The notes: a model not told the origin generated them from the letters alone. A DNA stretch of 64,000 nt from Hyphomicrobium zavarzinii ATCC 27496 (GCF_000383415.1 NZ_KB911266.1:1-64000); one strand, 5' to 3'. Positions 45,834 to 55,179 are shown, counted from the stretch's first letter. Translations and numbers: made by a program.

Positions 45834-46736
45834 CTATGCCGGCGGCGGATCGTCCGGCGGCGGCGGTGGGGCGTCGAGCGGTATGAGCCGGTCGATGGGG
45901 CTCATCACGCGCCGGATAACGCTGGTCGCCACCTGCGTATAGCGGGCGGTGGTATCCAGCTGCGCGTGGCCAAGAAGGACCTGAATGACGCGCACGTCGA
46001 GGTCGTTCTCGAGCAGGTGCGTCGCGAAGGAGTGCCGGAGCGTGTGCGGTCCGACCCACTTCGGCAGGCCCGCGCGCTCGGCAGCCCCTTTGCAGATGCG
46101 ATGGAACTGCCGCGTCGTCATCGGTCCGATCTTGTCGCGGCCGGGAAACAGAAAAACGCGCGGGCGAGCGATGCGGTACCAGTCGCGCAGCGCTTCCAGC
46201 AGCGTCGGCGAGAGCATGACGTAGCGGTCCTTGCCGCCCTTCCCATTGCCGACACGGAGCAGCATCCGCTTGCTGTCGATGTCGGAGACCCTGAGCGTCA
46301 CCACCTCCATGGCGCGCAGACCGGCGCCATAGGCGACGCTGAGCATCGCCTTGTCCTTCGGCTCCGATGCCGCCGCCAGCAACGAGCCGATCTCTTCCGA
46401 CGAAAGCACGCGGGGAAGCTTGCGCGGCTCGTGGGTGTAAACGAGATGCCGCGTCGTATCCGGCTTGTCGACGGTGAAGCGGAAGAAGAACCGCAGCCCC
46501 GATACAGTCATGTTCTGCACGCCAGGGGTGACCCCAGTGGCTGCCAGATGCCGCTGAAAGCTGCGCAGGTCTTCCGCTGTCGCGCTGTCGGGGGAGCGGC
46601 CGAGAAACGCCGCGAGCATCTTGACGCCGCGGATGTAGCCGCGTTGGGTGGCGGGAGAGAAACCGCGCACGCACATGTCTTCGATCATGCGGGTGCGCAA
46701 AGGGCTGATGGGCTCCTTCGGATAGGGGGTGCTCAT
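45834..46736 (-). CDS. Tyrosine recombinase of the IS91-type element
   Basis: A 300-residue XerD-like recombinase. N-terminal SAM-like DNA-binding domain (about 10-95), then the catalytic domain with Arg in YGAGLRAMEV, Lys in GKGGKDR, HTLRHSFATHLLE and LGHAQLDTTARYTQV giving the Arg-His-Arg-His-Tyr set complete. The C-terminus is Pro/Asp-rich. The ATG at 46736 follows AGGAGACCCC, so the longer frame to 46784 is unlikely. It accompanies the Y1 transposase and probably resolves or assists transposition. Confidence 0.9.
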   Translation of the reverse strand: MSTPYPKEPISPLRTRMIEDMCVRGFSPATQRGYIRGVKMLAAFLGRSPDSATAEDLRSFQRHLAATGVTPGVQNMTVSGLRFFFRFTVDKPDTTRHLVYTHEPRKLPRVLSSEEIGSLLAAASEPKDKAMLSVAYGAGLRAMEVVTLRVSDIDSKRMLLRVGNGKGGKDRYVMLSPTLLEALRDWYRIARPRVFLFPGRDKIGPMTTRQFHRICKGAAERAGLPKWVGPHTLRHSFATHLLENDLDVRVIQVLLGHAQLDTTARYTQVATSVIRRVMSPIDRLIPLDAPPPPPDDPPPA

Positions 46737-46747
46737 CGGGGTCTCCT

Positions 46748-46787
46748 GTCTTGAGGTTGGAGTGCTAGACCCCTCGATCCTCAAGAC
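46748..46787. repeat. 9-bp perfect inverted repeat at the right side of the IS91-type element
   Basis: GTCTTGAGG (46748-46756) and CCTCAAGAC (46779-46787) are perfect complements separated by 22 bases. The position just upstream of the recombinase gene suits the terminal hairpin (origin or terminator end) of an IS91-type element. Confidence 0.5.
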
Positions 46788-47205
46788 GGAGCGCCCGCCC
46801 CGTTATCGTGCGTCCATCAGTTGGTTAGCGTATCGTAAGCCGCTGGCTCCTGCCCCTCGCGCGCAGCGCTCTCCCGCCAAAGCGGGTTCGTTCATTGGGA
46901 CGCTGCTACCGTTGCGGCGCCGAGATTGCGGACGTCAGCCGCCCGACAGATGGGCACTTGAATGCAATGCACAGCACCTCAATAAGCGGACACATTGGAG
47001 CAAGCGTCGCATCCACAGCGATTGACCTCATTGCCTTAAACCGCACACCGCCAAGCTCTGGGCGGCTTGGCTGGAAAAGGTGCCCATTTTTCCACAACCA
47101 TGAGGCGTGCTGACGGCAAGATTCGCGTAGTCCCCAGCGACTCATGCGAGAAAAAGCTCCGTCGTACGCATATCGGTGTGCGAACACATGCGGGACTATT
47201 GCGCC
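46788..47205. other. Region upstream of the helicase-nuclease gene
   Basis: About 400 bases between the IS91-type element and the large defence-type gene. It should hold that gene's promoter. No gene is convincing; a 158-codon minus-strand frame (46906-47382) runs into the helicase gene and is a shadow. Confidence 0.45.
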
Positions 47206-50200
47206 ATGCCCACATTGCAGGATTTCGATCCGGTCGAGTTTGTTCGAGCAGAGCTTGCCAAGCTCAGAACTGAGCTGTTGGATTTTTCCACGCGCAACAA
47301 GCTCCTGAGCTTTAAGCACTCTGATCGGGGAAGCGACTACATCCGCGCTGTCGACGAGCTGCCAGCGGAAATGTTCCGTCACTTGAGTAGCGGCGGCATG
47401 CGTTTCAAGCCACTACCGCATATCACTCATGTTCCTCCAGACGAAATGACTGAGGAGTTCAAGTCTGCTTTAAACGAAACACGCCAATCTGATGAACCCT
47501 ATCTCGAAGCGGTCAAGAGGCTAACAGAAGACGGGCTTCAGCCAGAGCAAGATTTCTGGCTCGAACGCAAACTCAGGGACACTGTTCGAGTTTCCCTCGG
47601 CAAGGAGCCTATCTCCGTACGCACTAACCGGGTCAACCTTGCAGTGTTTGCCGCAGCCAATGGCATTGATCCCAACTATGAGCTCCCCCATCCTGACGGC
47701 GCTGCGCGCAACGATCATCATGACAAATTCATTCAAACACTCTTCCTTCCAGACGATCTGGATCGGCGCGTACGTAAGATTTATGAATCGTACCAAGATC
47801 ACATTCAGGAGAAGGGGATCAACGTCCTCAATGCTGCGTTGGGCTTCCTCGAGTGGTATGAAGACGACAGCTCGAGTACAGCCCATTACGCTCCGCTAAT
47901 TCTCGCGCCGCTCACGCTCACCCGTAGTACTGACCGAGGCCAGATCGGCTATACGATGTCGGCTGAGCCCGACGAAGCACAGCTGAACGTCACGCTTCAG
48001 GAATTTCTAAAGCAGAAGCACCAGCTCACGCTTCCACCCTTCTTGCTGGCCACCGAGCAAGATCAGCCTGGCGATGGAGCGCAGGACGAAGCGGCGCTGC
48101 TCGAACCCTGGCTCGCCCAAGTGGCCGAGGTGATCGCATCAAAGCGCCGCTGGCGCGTCCGCCGATTCGTAACGATTGGTACGTTCCCATTCTCACGCCT
48201 CGCACTCTATAAAGATCTCGCGACAGAGGACTGGGCAGGCGATGTGTTATCTAAACATGAGCTGGTAGGCCGGCTTCTCGGCGGGCGCGGCCTCACTGAC
48301 ACCTTCGAATCCGCCACTGGAGCCGACTATCCAATCGATGACCCTAGTTTCCCACTATCCGTACCGAGCCTTGTGCTCGAAGCCGATTCCTCACAGCACT
48401 CAGCTGTGATCGATGCGATAGCCGGGAAGTCTTTCGTCATTCAGGGCCCACCCGGAACCGGTAAATCGCAGACAATTGCCAACATCATCGCGGCTGCCCT
48501 GGATGCTAACAAGCGCATCTTATTTTTGGCCGAGAAGAGCGCCGCTCTCAATGTCGTATCGAGCAGACTGAAGGATCGGGGCTTCGGTCCGTTCCTCTTT
48601 GAGGTCCACTCGGACAGGACCCGCAAATCTGAGATTTTGGCTTCAATCTCTGAGCGATTGAACCTCCAGACACTGTATGCGCCCGAAGCTGTCGAGCGCA
48701 AACTCGAGCAGCGCAGATCGTTGCGTGATAAGCTCGCGCGTTATGTCGCGCTGATGGGTAAGCCGATTGGTAAGCTTGCGCGACCATTACATCAGCTTAT
48801 GTGGTTCTCAAACCGCTATTCCCCCGACCTTGATCCTCAGCTACCAGCCGGCCTGGAGAAAGTCGGGATCGCACATGCGCTTGCCATAGATTCGCACACT
48901 CTCGATCGGCATCGCGCGTCCCTCGACAGTCTTGCAAATGCACGAAATGCTATCCTGTCAGGCGCTCAGCAGCTTGTCGGCCATCCCTGGCGTGGCGTTG
49001 GCGAGACGAACCGGTTCCTCGCCAATCACGTCGTGGATGCGGCAAGCGCTGCCGACCATGAGATTCAGCGCCTCATCCACGCCGTCGCGACACTTAGAGG
49101 GGCGGGCTTTAATGTTCCTGACAACGTTAGGGGCTTGCGAGATTGGGTCGACGCAGTTTCGCGGATTCCTGATCTCGCGGCAGATCCGCAACTTTTGTCG
49201 CTCTGCCTACAGGCAGGAGACTACCTGACCACGCTTGCTGATTACGTCGAGCGTCACGTCAAGCTCTCCGGTGTTCTTGGCGATCTTTTCGTCGATCCCA
49301 CAAGCCTAGAGCCAAAGACACTTAACGAGCTTCTTGGCTCCTGCCAAAGGCTCGGTATAGAAGCGAGTGTAGCGGCCTTAACAGCCGCTTCCATATATGC
49401 ACTAGAAGAACTGCAAACACTCGAGCACACCGCAAACGACCTGAAACGGTTCGTTGACTTCCTTGGCACACCTTGGCCCGCGTCCACAAACGACGCACTT
49501 TCTTTTGTCAAGGCAGCCAAGTTGTTTGTCGAGGAACGCGATGAGGTCCTCGATGCGCGAACGGTCGGCATGCTTGCCGATGGCAGCGAGCGACTCATCG
49601 CGGTGGCGGGCGGGAAGGCTATAATGCTCGCCAGTCGCGAGACTTCGCTCAATGAGCAGTTCGATGTCCCGCGAGCGCGGCGAGAATTCTCAAGTGAGGC
49701 CCTCTATAAGGCCGCTGATACCCTGGCCGCGTCAAATGTCTTAACGGCGTTCTCATCAGAAGCGCGGCAAGCGAACACTATGTGGCGTGGCCTGGTCCGA
49801 AATCCGACGAAAGCCAACGCGCACACGCGCTCCGGGCACCTAAGAGAGATTGCGTGTCTGCTTGCCGAGGCAAATGACTTTGCCGAGGATCCGAAGAATA
49901 GAGAGGTCCTTGGCCCAGACTTTCAAGGCCACCATTCCGACTTCGACCTCTATAGGGCAGCTGCAGATCTTCTCCGGTCAGCCGCCTTGACCATGGCGCG
50001 ATCGAGCGCACCTTTTCGATCAATTGCCTATCAGAAGCTCCTAGGGGAAAGCACCAATAACCTGCGCCTTCTGCGCGCTCGCTTTTCTTTCGATGACCTT
50101 ACCGACTTGGAGCGCCGGCTATCAGCATGCGAGCCTGCGGAAGAAGAGCTCGGCAATATGGTGGATCGGGCTAGGCAGCGCCATGCAGCGATTGCGTCCG

Positions 50201-52395
50201 CGCTCGAGAACGGCCGATGCATTTTGACCAAAGAAGCCAGCCTCTCGATGGACAAGTCGCCGGATGGCGAATGGAAACAAGCCAAGGATCTCGTGGAGTG
50301 GAAGCGACGCGAAAGGGAGCTCAGGGACCGCGCAGATCTTCGGAAAGCTCTTGGCTCCACCTACGACGCTATTCTTGACGATCCGGCTGTGCTGCGAGCA
50401 GCCCTGGCGTGCGCACAGGGAATTGAGAGTGCAGGTCTCCCGGATGCCGTGGAGAGAGAGATAAAGGCGAGTGCAAATCCTCATCGGTATCGCGAGATTG
50501 CGAGACATGCGGCCCCTCAGCTCGCTGCAATCTTGGCGGACTTCCAGGAAAAGTGGGACCACTTCGCCGCCACGGCGCAATTGTCCGAAGTCGACTTCTT
50601 GGGCAACGCCGGCGAAAGCCATTCCGTTTCGCTCGGAGAGGTTCACTCTCGACTGCAACGTGCGGTGCAGAGCACGGAAAGCTTGCTCGATTGGATGCGC
50701 TACAAAAATGCCTTCGACGAAGCGCTCTCGACCCCGATCGCGCCGATTGCCAAGGCGTTCGATGCACTTGAAGCGACCGAAGAGCGCCTTGCAGATGTTT
50801 TTGAACTCTGCCTCGTGCGAACTCTCATCCGACATCAACTCGAGACTGAGGGGCGTGAGCTTGCCGATTTGACGGGAACTACTCTTGACGACGCACGGGC
50901 GCGTTTTGCAGCGCTGGACAAGGAACTCCTCGATCTCGAGGCCAAGCGTATCGTCGCAAAAGCGACACTGCAAACAGCGCCGTACGGAAACGATCAAGGC
51001 CCGCGCTCGACGTGGTCAGAGCGCGCATTATTGGAAAACGAGGCAAATAAGCGAAGGCGACATATTCCACTTCGTGATGTGATCCGTCGGGCGCCAAACG
51101 CACTGCGCGCGCTTAAACCCGTCTGGATGATGTCTCCGCTCACGGCGGCCCAGTATCTGCCACGGCAAGATGGCTTCTTTGACGTCGTCATCATCGACGA
51201 AGCTTCGCAAATGAAGCCCGCTGATGCTGTCGGTGGACTCGCACGCGCCAATCAAACGATCATCGTCGGTGACCCGATGCAGTTGCCGCCGACCGACTTT
51301 TTTGGAACAAGCGCCGATGGAGCCGATGGCCAGGATGGGGCTGCCGCAGGACAGAGTTCGATCTTGGATCTCGCTGAAGCCCGGTTAAGGCGAACCCGAA
51401 TGCTGCGCTGGCACTACAGATCGCGACACGAAAGCCTTATCGCGTTTTCGAACAGGCACTTTTACGATGACCGTTTAGTCGTCTTTCCGTCCGCCACCGA
51501 CTCCTCCGACGGTCTTGGCATTGAGCACGTTTATGTTGGCGGCCAGTATCTCGGTGGGGGCACAAACTCCGAAGAAGCGCGCGTTATGGTCGATCGAGCG
51601 CGCGAACTCATCGAGCGCAGCCCTGAGCTCAGCATCGGTCTCGTTACTACGAATACCCAGCAGAGAGAGCTTGTCCTAGAAGTTCTCGAGAAGCTTGCTC
51701 ACGAGAACAAGAGCGTTGCCGACTACCGGGCACGGTGGCAGGAGACACTAGAGCCACTTTTCGTCAAAAACCTGGAGAACGTGCAGGGCGATGAGCGTGA
51801 CGTCATCCTTATCTCGACCGTGTTCGGTCCAGGCGAGACTGGACAGGTCGCCCAACGCTTCGGCCCCATCAACAGCGAGGCAGGGCATCGGCGCCTCAAT
51901 GTGCTTTTCACACGCGCCAAGCGGAAGATTGTGCTTGTGACCTCGTTGAGGTCCGGAGACATCGTCGCGGCGCCGAGCGCCAACCGCGGCGTGCACGTTC
52001 TCAAGAGCTTCCTTGAATATGCGGCCGTTGGCCGGATTGAACCGGGCATCGAGACAGGGCGACCTCCGGACAGCGACTTCGAAGTGCACGTGGCTGGCAA
52101 GCTTCGGCAAGCAGGCTACGAAGCCGTGCCACAGGTTGGGGTCGATGGCTTTCGCATCGATATCGGCGTCCGACATCCAGGTTGGCCGAACGGCTTCCTT
52201 GCTGGAATCGAGTGCGACGGCGCCACATATCACTCTGGTGTAACAGTTCGAGACCGCGATCGTTTGCGGCAGGAGATTCTGGAAGATCTGGGCTGGCGGC
52301 TCTACCGCGTCTGGTCCACCGATTGGTTTACCAACCAAGACCGCGAAATGCGCAAAATGCTGGCTTGGTTGGAGGCGGTTCGCGCTACGGACTAG
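47206..52395 (+). CDS. DUF4011 / SF1 helicase / Vsr-like nuclease protein (Hhe-type defence)
   Basis: A giant protein of about 1729 residues. The N-terminal DUF4011 region starts with LRTELLDFSTRNKLLSF. The SF1 helicase follows, with Walker A GPPGTGKSQTIANII near residue 415 and Walker B VVIIDEASQM near 1327; VGDPMQLPPTDFF and LFTRAKRKIVLVTSL are later helicase motifs. A long helical insertion separates the two lobes. The C-terminus (about 1625-1729) is a small restriction-type fold (FRIDIGVRHPG, GIECDGATYH) like the MTES-1575/Vsr group. As I recall, this DUF4011-helicase-Vsr order is the single-gene Hhe phage-defence type. GC is lower than in neighbours and an IS91 element is adjacent, suggesting transfer. 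Start uncertain (GTG 47176, ATG 47188 or 47206). Confidence 0.87.
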   Translation: MPTLQDFDPVEFVRAELAKLRTELLDFSTRNKLLSFKHSDRGSDYIRAVDELPAEMFRHLSSGGMRFKPLPHITHVPPDEMTEEFKSALNETRQSDEPYLEAVKRLTEDGLQPEQDFWLERKLRDTVRVSLGKEPISVRTNRVNLAVFAAANGIDPNYELPHPDGAARNDHHDKFIQTLFLPDDLDRRVRKIYESYQDHIQEKGINVLNAALGFLEWYEDDSSSTAHYAPLILAPLTLTRSTDRGQIGYTMSAEPDEAQLNVTLQEFLKQKHQLTLPPFLLATEQDQPGDGAQDEAALLEPWLAQVAEVIASKRRWRVRRFVTIGTFPFSRLALYKDLATEDWAGDVLSKHELVGRLLGGRGLTDTFESATGADYPIDDPSFPLSVPSLVLEADSSQHSAVIDAIAGKSFVIQGPPGTGKSQTIANIIAAALDANKRILFLAEKSAALNVVSSRLKDRGFGPFLFEVHSDRTRKSEILASISERLNLQTLYAPEAVERKLEQRRSLRDKLARYVALMGKPIGKLARPLHQLMWFSNRYSPDLDPQLPAGLEKVGIAHALAIDSHTLDRHRASLDSLANARNAILSGAQQLVGHPWRGVGETNRFLANHVVDAASAADHEIQRLIHAVATLRGAGFNVPDNVRGLRDWVDAVSRIPDLAADPQLLSLCLQAGDYLTTLADYVERHVKLSGVLGDLFVDPTSLEPKTLNELLGSCQRLGIEASVAALTAASIYALEELQTLEHTANDLKRFVDFLGTPWPASTNDALSFVKAAKLFVEERDEVLDARTVGMLADGSERLIAVAGGKAIMLASRETSLNEQFDVPRARREFSSEALYKAADTLAASNVLTAFSSEARQANTMWRGLVRNPTKANAHTRSGHLREIACLLAEANDFAEDPKNREVLGPDFQGHHSDFDLYRAAADLLRSAALTMARSSAPFRSIAYQKLLGESTNNLRLLRARFSFDDLTDLERRLSACEPAEEELGNMVDRARQRHAAIASALENGRCILTKEASLSMDKSPDGEWKQAKDLVEWKRRERELRDRADLRKALGSTYDAILDDPAVLRAALACAQGIESAGLPDAVEREIKASANPHRYREIARHAAPQLAAILADFQEKWDHFAATAQLSEVDFLGNAGESHSVSLGEVHSRLQRAVQSTESLLDWMRYKNAFDEALSTPIAPIAKAFDALEATEERLADVFELCLVRTLIRHQLETEGRELADLTGTTLDDARARFAALDKELLDLEAKRIVAKATLQTAPYGNDQGPRSTWSERALLENEANKRRRHIPLRDVIRRAPNALRALKPVWMMSPLTAAQYLPRQDGFFDVVIIDEASQMKPADAVGGLARANQTIIVGDPMQLPPTDFFGTSADGADGQDGAAAGQSSILDLAEARLRRTRMLRWHYRSRHESLIAFSNRHFYDDRLVVFPSATDSSDGLGIEHVYVGGQYLGGGTNSEEARVMVDRARELIERSPELSIGLVTTNTQQRELVLEVLEKLAHENKSVADYRARWQETLEPLFVKNLENVQGDERDVILISTVFGPGETGQVAQRFGPINSEAGHRRLNVLFTRAKRKIVLVTSLRSGDIVAAPSANRGVHVLKSFLEYAAVGRIEPGIETGRPPDSDFEVHVAGKLRQAGYEAVPQVGVDGFRIDIGVRHPGWPNGFLAGIECDGATYHSGVTVRDRDRLRQEILEDLGWRLYRVWSTDWFTNQDREMRKMLAWLEAVRATD

Positions 52396-52556
52396 TGAAC
52401 CAACCGACCAAAGCTCTTGGGCCAAGGCTGCGTCGGATCAGAATCGACGAGCGGTAACCATGGGATAGAAGAAGTTGACCGAAACCAGTCGTGAAGTCAG
52501 CAGGCTGGGCTGACCTAGGTGCATGCTGTTCTGTCTCTCAAACAAGGAGACAGATT

Positions 52557-52712
52557 ATGGAACACGAAGACACTCGCACTTCCGAAGCCCCGCTCAAGTC
52601 CACCTGTGTGCCCTGGAACAAAGGGAAACTCGTCGGCGCCAAGCCGCCACTGCGACCGAGCCACGTCTGGTCAATCAGGACCAAGTTGCAGATTGAGGGC
52701 AAGAAGCGCGAG
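52557..52712 (+). pseudogene. Truncated site-specific integrase, N-terminal 52 residues
   Basis: Opens with a clear ribosome site (AAGGAGACAGATT) and the sequence STCVPWNKGKLVGAKPPLRP and HVWSIRTKLQIEGKKR, the N-terminus of a widely distributed tyrosine-recombinase-like integrase whose next residues should be LALFNLAIDSKLRG. Here the similarity ends abruptly after GKKRE and the frame continues with unrelated sequence. This is the stub left by a rearrangement. Confidence 0.65.
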
Positions 52713-53140
52713 CCTGCAACGACATCGAACCCCGCCGGCCCCATCGCCGCATCCGAATGGGTCTGTTGCGTCTTTGGCATGCACGGGCCGACTTCACTCG
52801 CCGCATGCTCTTGGTCTCGTCAATCCAGAGCGGTTCACTTCCGCGCAAATTTCGCAGCGTGGAACATGACGACTGGTGGCACTGCATTGGTCGCTAGCCT
52901 GGCCGCCGGGGCTCAACCAGGAGATCTGGACCAAGCCCGACAGAATGGAGGACTCGGTTTGTTCGTTCGTTCTCTCGTCGGCTTGGATCGCGAAGCAGCG
53001 AAACGCGCGTTTGACGGTTTCCTACGCGCGGAGGTACAGCAATCGAGCCCATGCCTCAGTTCCGAGATCGACACGACGCCCAATAAACGACATGATGCCA
53101 TGGCCGCCTATTGCACCTGGAATCTTTCAATCCGACTCAC
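52713..53140. other. Rearranged stretch after the integrase stub
   Basis: About 430 bases with fragments in several frames (for example GLVNPERFTSAQIS in one and EHDDWWHCIGR in another) but no intact gene. It looks like joined remnants between the defence gene and the metal island. Confidence 0.4.
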
Positions 53141-53587
53141 ATGAACCGCGCTCGCAGACTAGCAGCTTCTGTCCTGCTTTTGGTGATGGTGCCGTCGTTG
53201 GCGCTGGCGGCGATGCCGTTGCGCAATTGCATTGGGCCATCCGGCCATCAGGCGATTGAATTCGTTATCGATGGCGTATTGCACAGCGGCAATCACGAAA
53301 GTCACGAGCAGGCTGCTCACGATCCTGTTGGCTGCGCCGGGGAAGTCGACGCCTTTGCCGACGGCGAAAAATGCACTGACAAAGCGTTGATGGATACGGT
53401 TTCGGCGCCGCCGACAGCGCCGGACCTCAAGTTGCTGCCGGCATTTGCGGTGGCAATCCCAGTTCGCGTTCAGTTTCTCTCGCGATCGGGATTATCTGCG
53501 GGAGATGGTCTCGCCGTTTTCAACCGTCATCAGACGCAGGTTGATCCTCGCATCGAAGTGCGCCGCACAGTGGTGCTTCTTATTTAG
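53141..53587 (+). CDS. Secreted Cys-containing protein of metal loci, copy 1
   Basis: A 148-residue protein with a signal peptide (cleavage near LALAA). The mature part begins PLRNCIGPSGHQAIEFV, contains His and Glu-rich HSGNHESHEQAAHD, a second Cys (VGCAG), a third in EKCTD, and ends RRTVVLLI. The same order of blocks is found in the protein at 57239, so they are diverged paralogues. I do not know a named family. The frame opens at 53111, but the ATG at 53141 begins the signal peptide. A stem AGCCCT/AGGGCT without T-run follows the stop. Confidence 0.7.
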   Translation: MNRARRLAASVLLLVMVPSLALAAMPLRNCIGPSGHQAIEFVIDGVLHSGNHESHEQAAHDPVGCAGEVDAFADGEKCTDKALMDTVSAPPTAPDLKLLPAFAVAIPVRVQFLSRSGLSAGDGLAVFNRHQTQVDPRIEVRRTVVLLI

Positions 53588-53795
53588 AGCCCTCGTGCCT
53601 TTAGGGCTGCTTCTCATCGAGAGAAGCCGATTGCTGTCCCAATAAGCCTGATTGGTCAGACATCTGGAACGATCTGCTCTTCATCGCTGCCCCTTCTAGT
53701 GGGCGGCATGTCTGGGTGTGTCACCAAATTCTCGGACAGGTTGGCCTGTCATGAAATCACTCTGGTGAGCGCAAGCTCACCGATGGAGACCACTT

Positions 53796-54101
53796 ATGCA
53801 TATCGCTTTGCACACTTCACTTATTGCAACGAGCTTGCTGCTGGCAGCGTCCACGGCCTCAGCGCTGACTTTGGGCGCACCGTCGCGCGTTCCATTAGCC
53901 GGTGGCTACGGGGACGTGCACGAGATCGCCAAAAAGCATCACGGCAAACATTCAAAGCGCGGAGGCTGTCGCCTTACCCACGACGGCCTGGTGTGCGGAG
54001 GAGGCAATCACGGAGGAGGACACAACAAGCAACACGAGAAGGGACACGGAAACAGTAACGGACACGGGAACGGCAATGGTCATGGTGGAAAGCGTCACTG
54101 A
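53796..54101 (+). CDS. Secreted Gly/His-rich small protein
   Basis: A 101-residue protein with signal peptide (cleavage near TASA), a short middle part with two Cys (RGGCRLTHDGLVCGGG) and a low-complexity tail of Gly, His, Asn and Lys. GGAG at the right spacing supports the start. Composition suggests periplasmic binding of Ni, Zn, Co or Cu, as in Hpn-like proteins, but this is inference from composition and neighbours. Confidence 0.65.
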   Translation: MHIALHTSLIATSLLLAASTASALTLGAPSRVPLAGGYGDVHEIAKKHHGKHSKRGGCRLTHDGLVCGGGNHGGGHNKQHEKGHGNSNGHGNGNGHGGKRH

Positions 54102-54141
54102 TCAAGCCATCCGATACAGCAACGTACACATGGAGACGAAA

Positions 54142-54402
54142 ATGAAATCGACTATCCGCATCACTGTCGCAGCCCTCGGTCTCGCCGCACTGTCCTTGCC
54201 GGCGTTGGCCGGTGATGATCACGGCCACTGTTCTGGCGCCAACGTCTGTGCCGGCGACGCCGCTTGCGAGAAGCAGGGGTACAAGGAGCTCACGAAGGAC
54301 GAATGCGCCAAAATTGACGGCGCGAAGTTCGAAGCGTCCTCACACGGGGGCGAAGACCATAAGGACGGTGATCACGACAAACACGGTCACGACAAGAAGT
54401 AG
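54142..54402 (+). CDS. Secreted His/Asp-rich small protein
   Basis: An 86-residue protein: signal peptide (about 1-23, cleavage at ALAG), mature N-terminus DDHGHCSGANVCAGDAACEK with three Cys, and a C-terminus of His, Asp and Lys (GGEDHKDGDHDKHGHDKK). GGAGACGAA precedes the ATG at 54142. It lies 40 bases after the preceding His-rich gene and probably belongs to the same transcript. Likely a periplasmic metal binder. Confidence 0.68.
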   Translation: MKSTIRITVAALGLAALSLPALAGDDHGHCSGANVCAGDAACEKQGYKELTKDECAKIDGAKFEASSHGGEDHKDGDHDKHGHDKK

Positions 54403-54476
54403 TTAGGACGGAGCCGCGCGGTTGAAAAAGTCGCGCGGCTCTTCTCGCCCACGGGCGAAAGAAAGGAGCAGTCACA

Positions 54477-54734
54477 ATGCGCAAATTCTCAATCGCCGGC
54501 CTCCTGTGTGCAGGACTTCTTGCTCTCCTCAGTCCGGCTTCGGCCAACGTTGCCACTGGCGCAGTCGGGAAAACACTGGGGCAAGGCGCCCAGTTTGGTG
54601 AAGCGCAGGTCATACAAATTCGGCATCGACACTTGAGGCGACATCATCACCACAGACATTGGCGCCACCGCCACCATCGACGCCACTGGTATGGTTTCAG
54701 AATACGCCATCACCACCGTCATCATCATCACTGA
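54477..54734 (+). CDS. Secreted His/Arg-rich small protein
   Basis: An 85-residue protein with signal peptide (cleavage near ASAN). After a 25-residue spacer the rest is almost only His, Arg and Trp (for example RRHHHHRHWRHRHHRRHW), ending HHRHHHH. AAGGAGCAGTCACA gives a strong ribosome site. The basic character differs from the acidic His-rich protein upstream, so metal preference or partner may differ. Unknown family. Confidence 0.62.
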   Translation: MRKFSIAGLLCAGLLALLSPASANVATGAVGKTLGQGAQFGEAQVIQIRHRHLRRHHHHRHWRHRHHRRHWYGFRIRHHHRHHHH

Positions 54735-54806
54735 AGCTGGCTCAAATCGCTAGCCTGGATACCGCCCGACGACACACACGTCGGTTCACCGTCAAGGAGA
54801 ATGACC

Positions 54807-55127
54807 ATGCTGGGAAATCGCAGTTTGATTGTAATAGCCCTAGCGGGCGCATGCGTGATGGCCGAAGGCCCGGCTAATGCCGCAAGCATGTCGGGACTGG
54901 GAACGGCCATATCCGGACAGACCGTCAGCGATGTCGAGCAAGTGGCGCGGCGTTGTAGATATGACAGGCATGGACATCTTAGCTGTCGCAAGGTCCGGCA
55001 CAGACACTATCGGCGCTACTACTACGATCCCTACGCCGACTACGGCTACTATCCTCGTTTCTACGGTTTTGGACATCATCATCACCATGGGTTCGGACGT
55101 CACCATCACCACCATGGCCATCATTAA
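54807..55127 (+). CDS. Secreted Tyr/His-rich small protein
   Basis: A 106-residue protein: signal peptide (cleavage near ANAA), a region with VARRCRYDRHGHLSCRKVRH carrying two Cys, a Tyr-rich stretch YYYDPYADYGYYP, and a His-rich C-terminus ending HHHHHGHH. The ATG at 54807 has AAGGAG seven bases upstream; the ATG at 54801 is too close to it. Last of four consecutive small secreted His-rich genes and followed by a terminator. Confidence 0.64.
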   Translation: MLGNRSLIVIALAGACVMAEGPANAASMSGLGTAISGQTVSDVEQVARRCRYDRHGHLSCRKVRHRHYRRYYYDPYADYGYYPRFYGFGHHHHHGFGRHHHHHGHH

Positions 55128-55145
55128 GCAGCCTTGCAGCACGCA

Positions 55146-55179
55146 AAAAACTGGAAGGGCGTGGGCTCTTCCAGTTTTT
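55146..55179. terminator. Strong bidirectional rho-independent terminator
   Basis: AAAAACTGGAAG (55146-55157) pairs perfectly with CTTCCAGTTTTT (55168-55179). The stem extends by three more pairs including one G-T to leave a GTGG loop. T-runs on both strands serve the rightward His-rich genes and the leftward methyltransferase gene. Confidence 0.85.

Larger units (their letters stand above)
44607..46787 (-). mobile_element. IS91-type element (Y1 transposase plus tyrosine recombinase)
   Basis: Two adjacent minus-strand genes with a terminal-type inverted repeat at the right side (46748-46787). Both genes look intact, so the element may still move. The left boundary is set at the transposase stop for lack of a better mark, so the true element is slightly longer. 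IS91 elements make no target duplication, so none is expected. Confidence 0.7.

Noticed and set aside
46906-47382. A 158-codon minus-strand frame overlapping the helicase start
   Set aside because: Overlaps the DUF4011 N-terminus, which is well conserved; no ribosome site or domain.
53588-53608. Hairpin AGCCCT/AGGGCT after the secreted Cys protein
   Set aside because: Six pairs with a nine-base loop and no T-run; could be chance.
54601-55127. Runs of CAT/CAC codons that look like simple repeats
   Set aside because: They encode His-rich tails with varied codons in proper reading frames and are not unit repeats or CRISPR.
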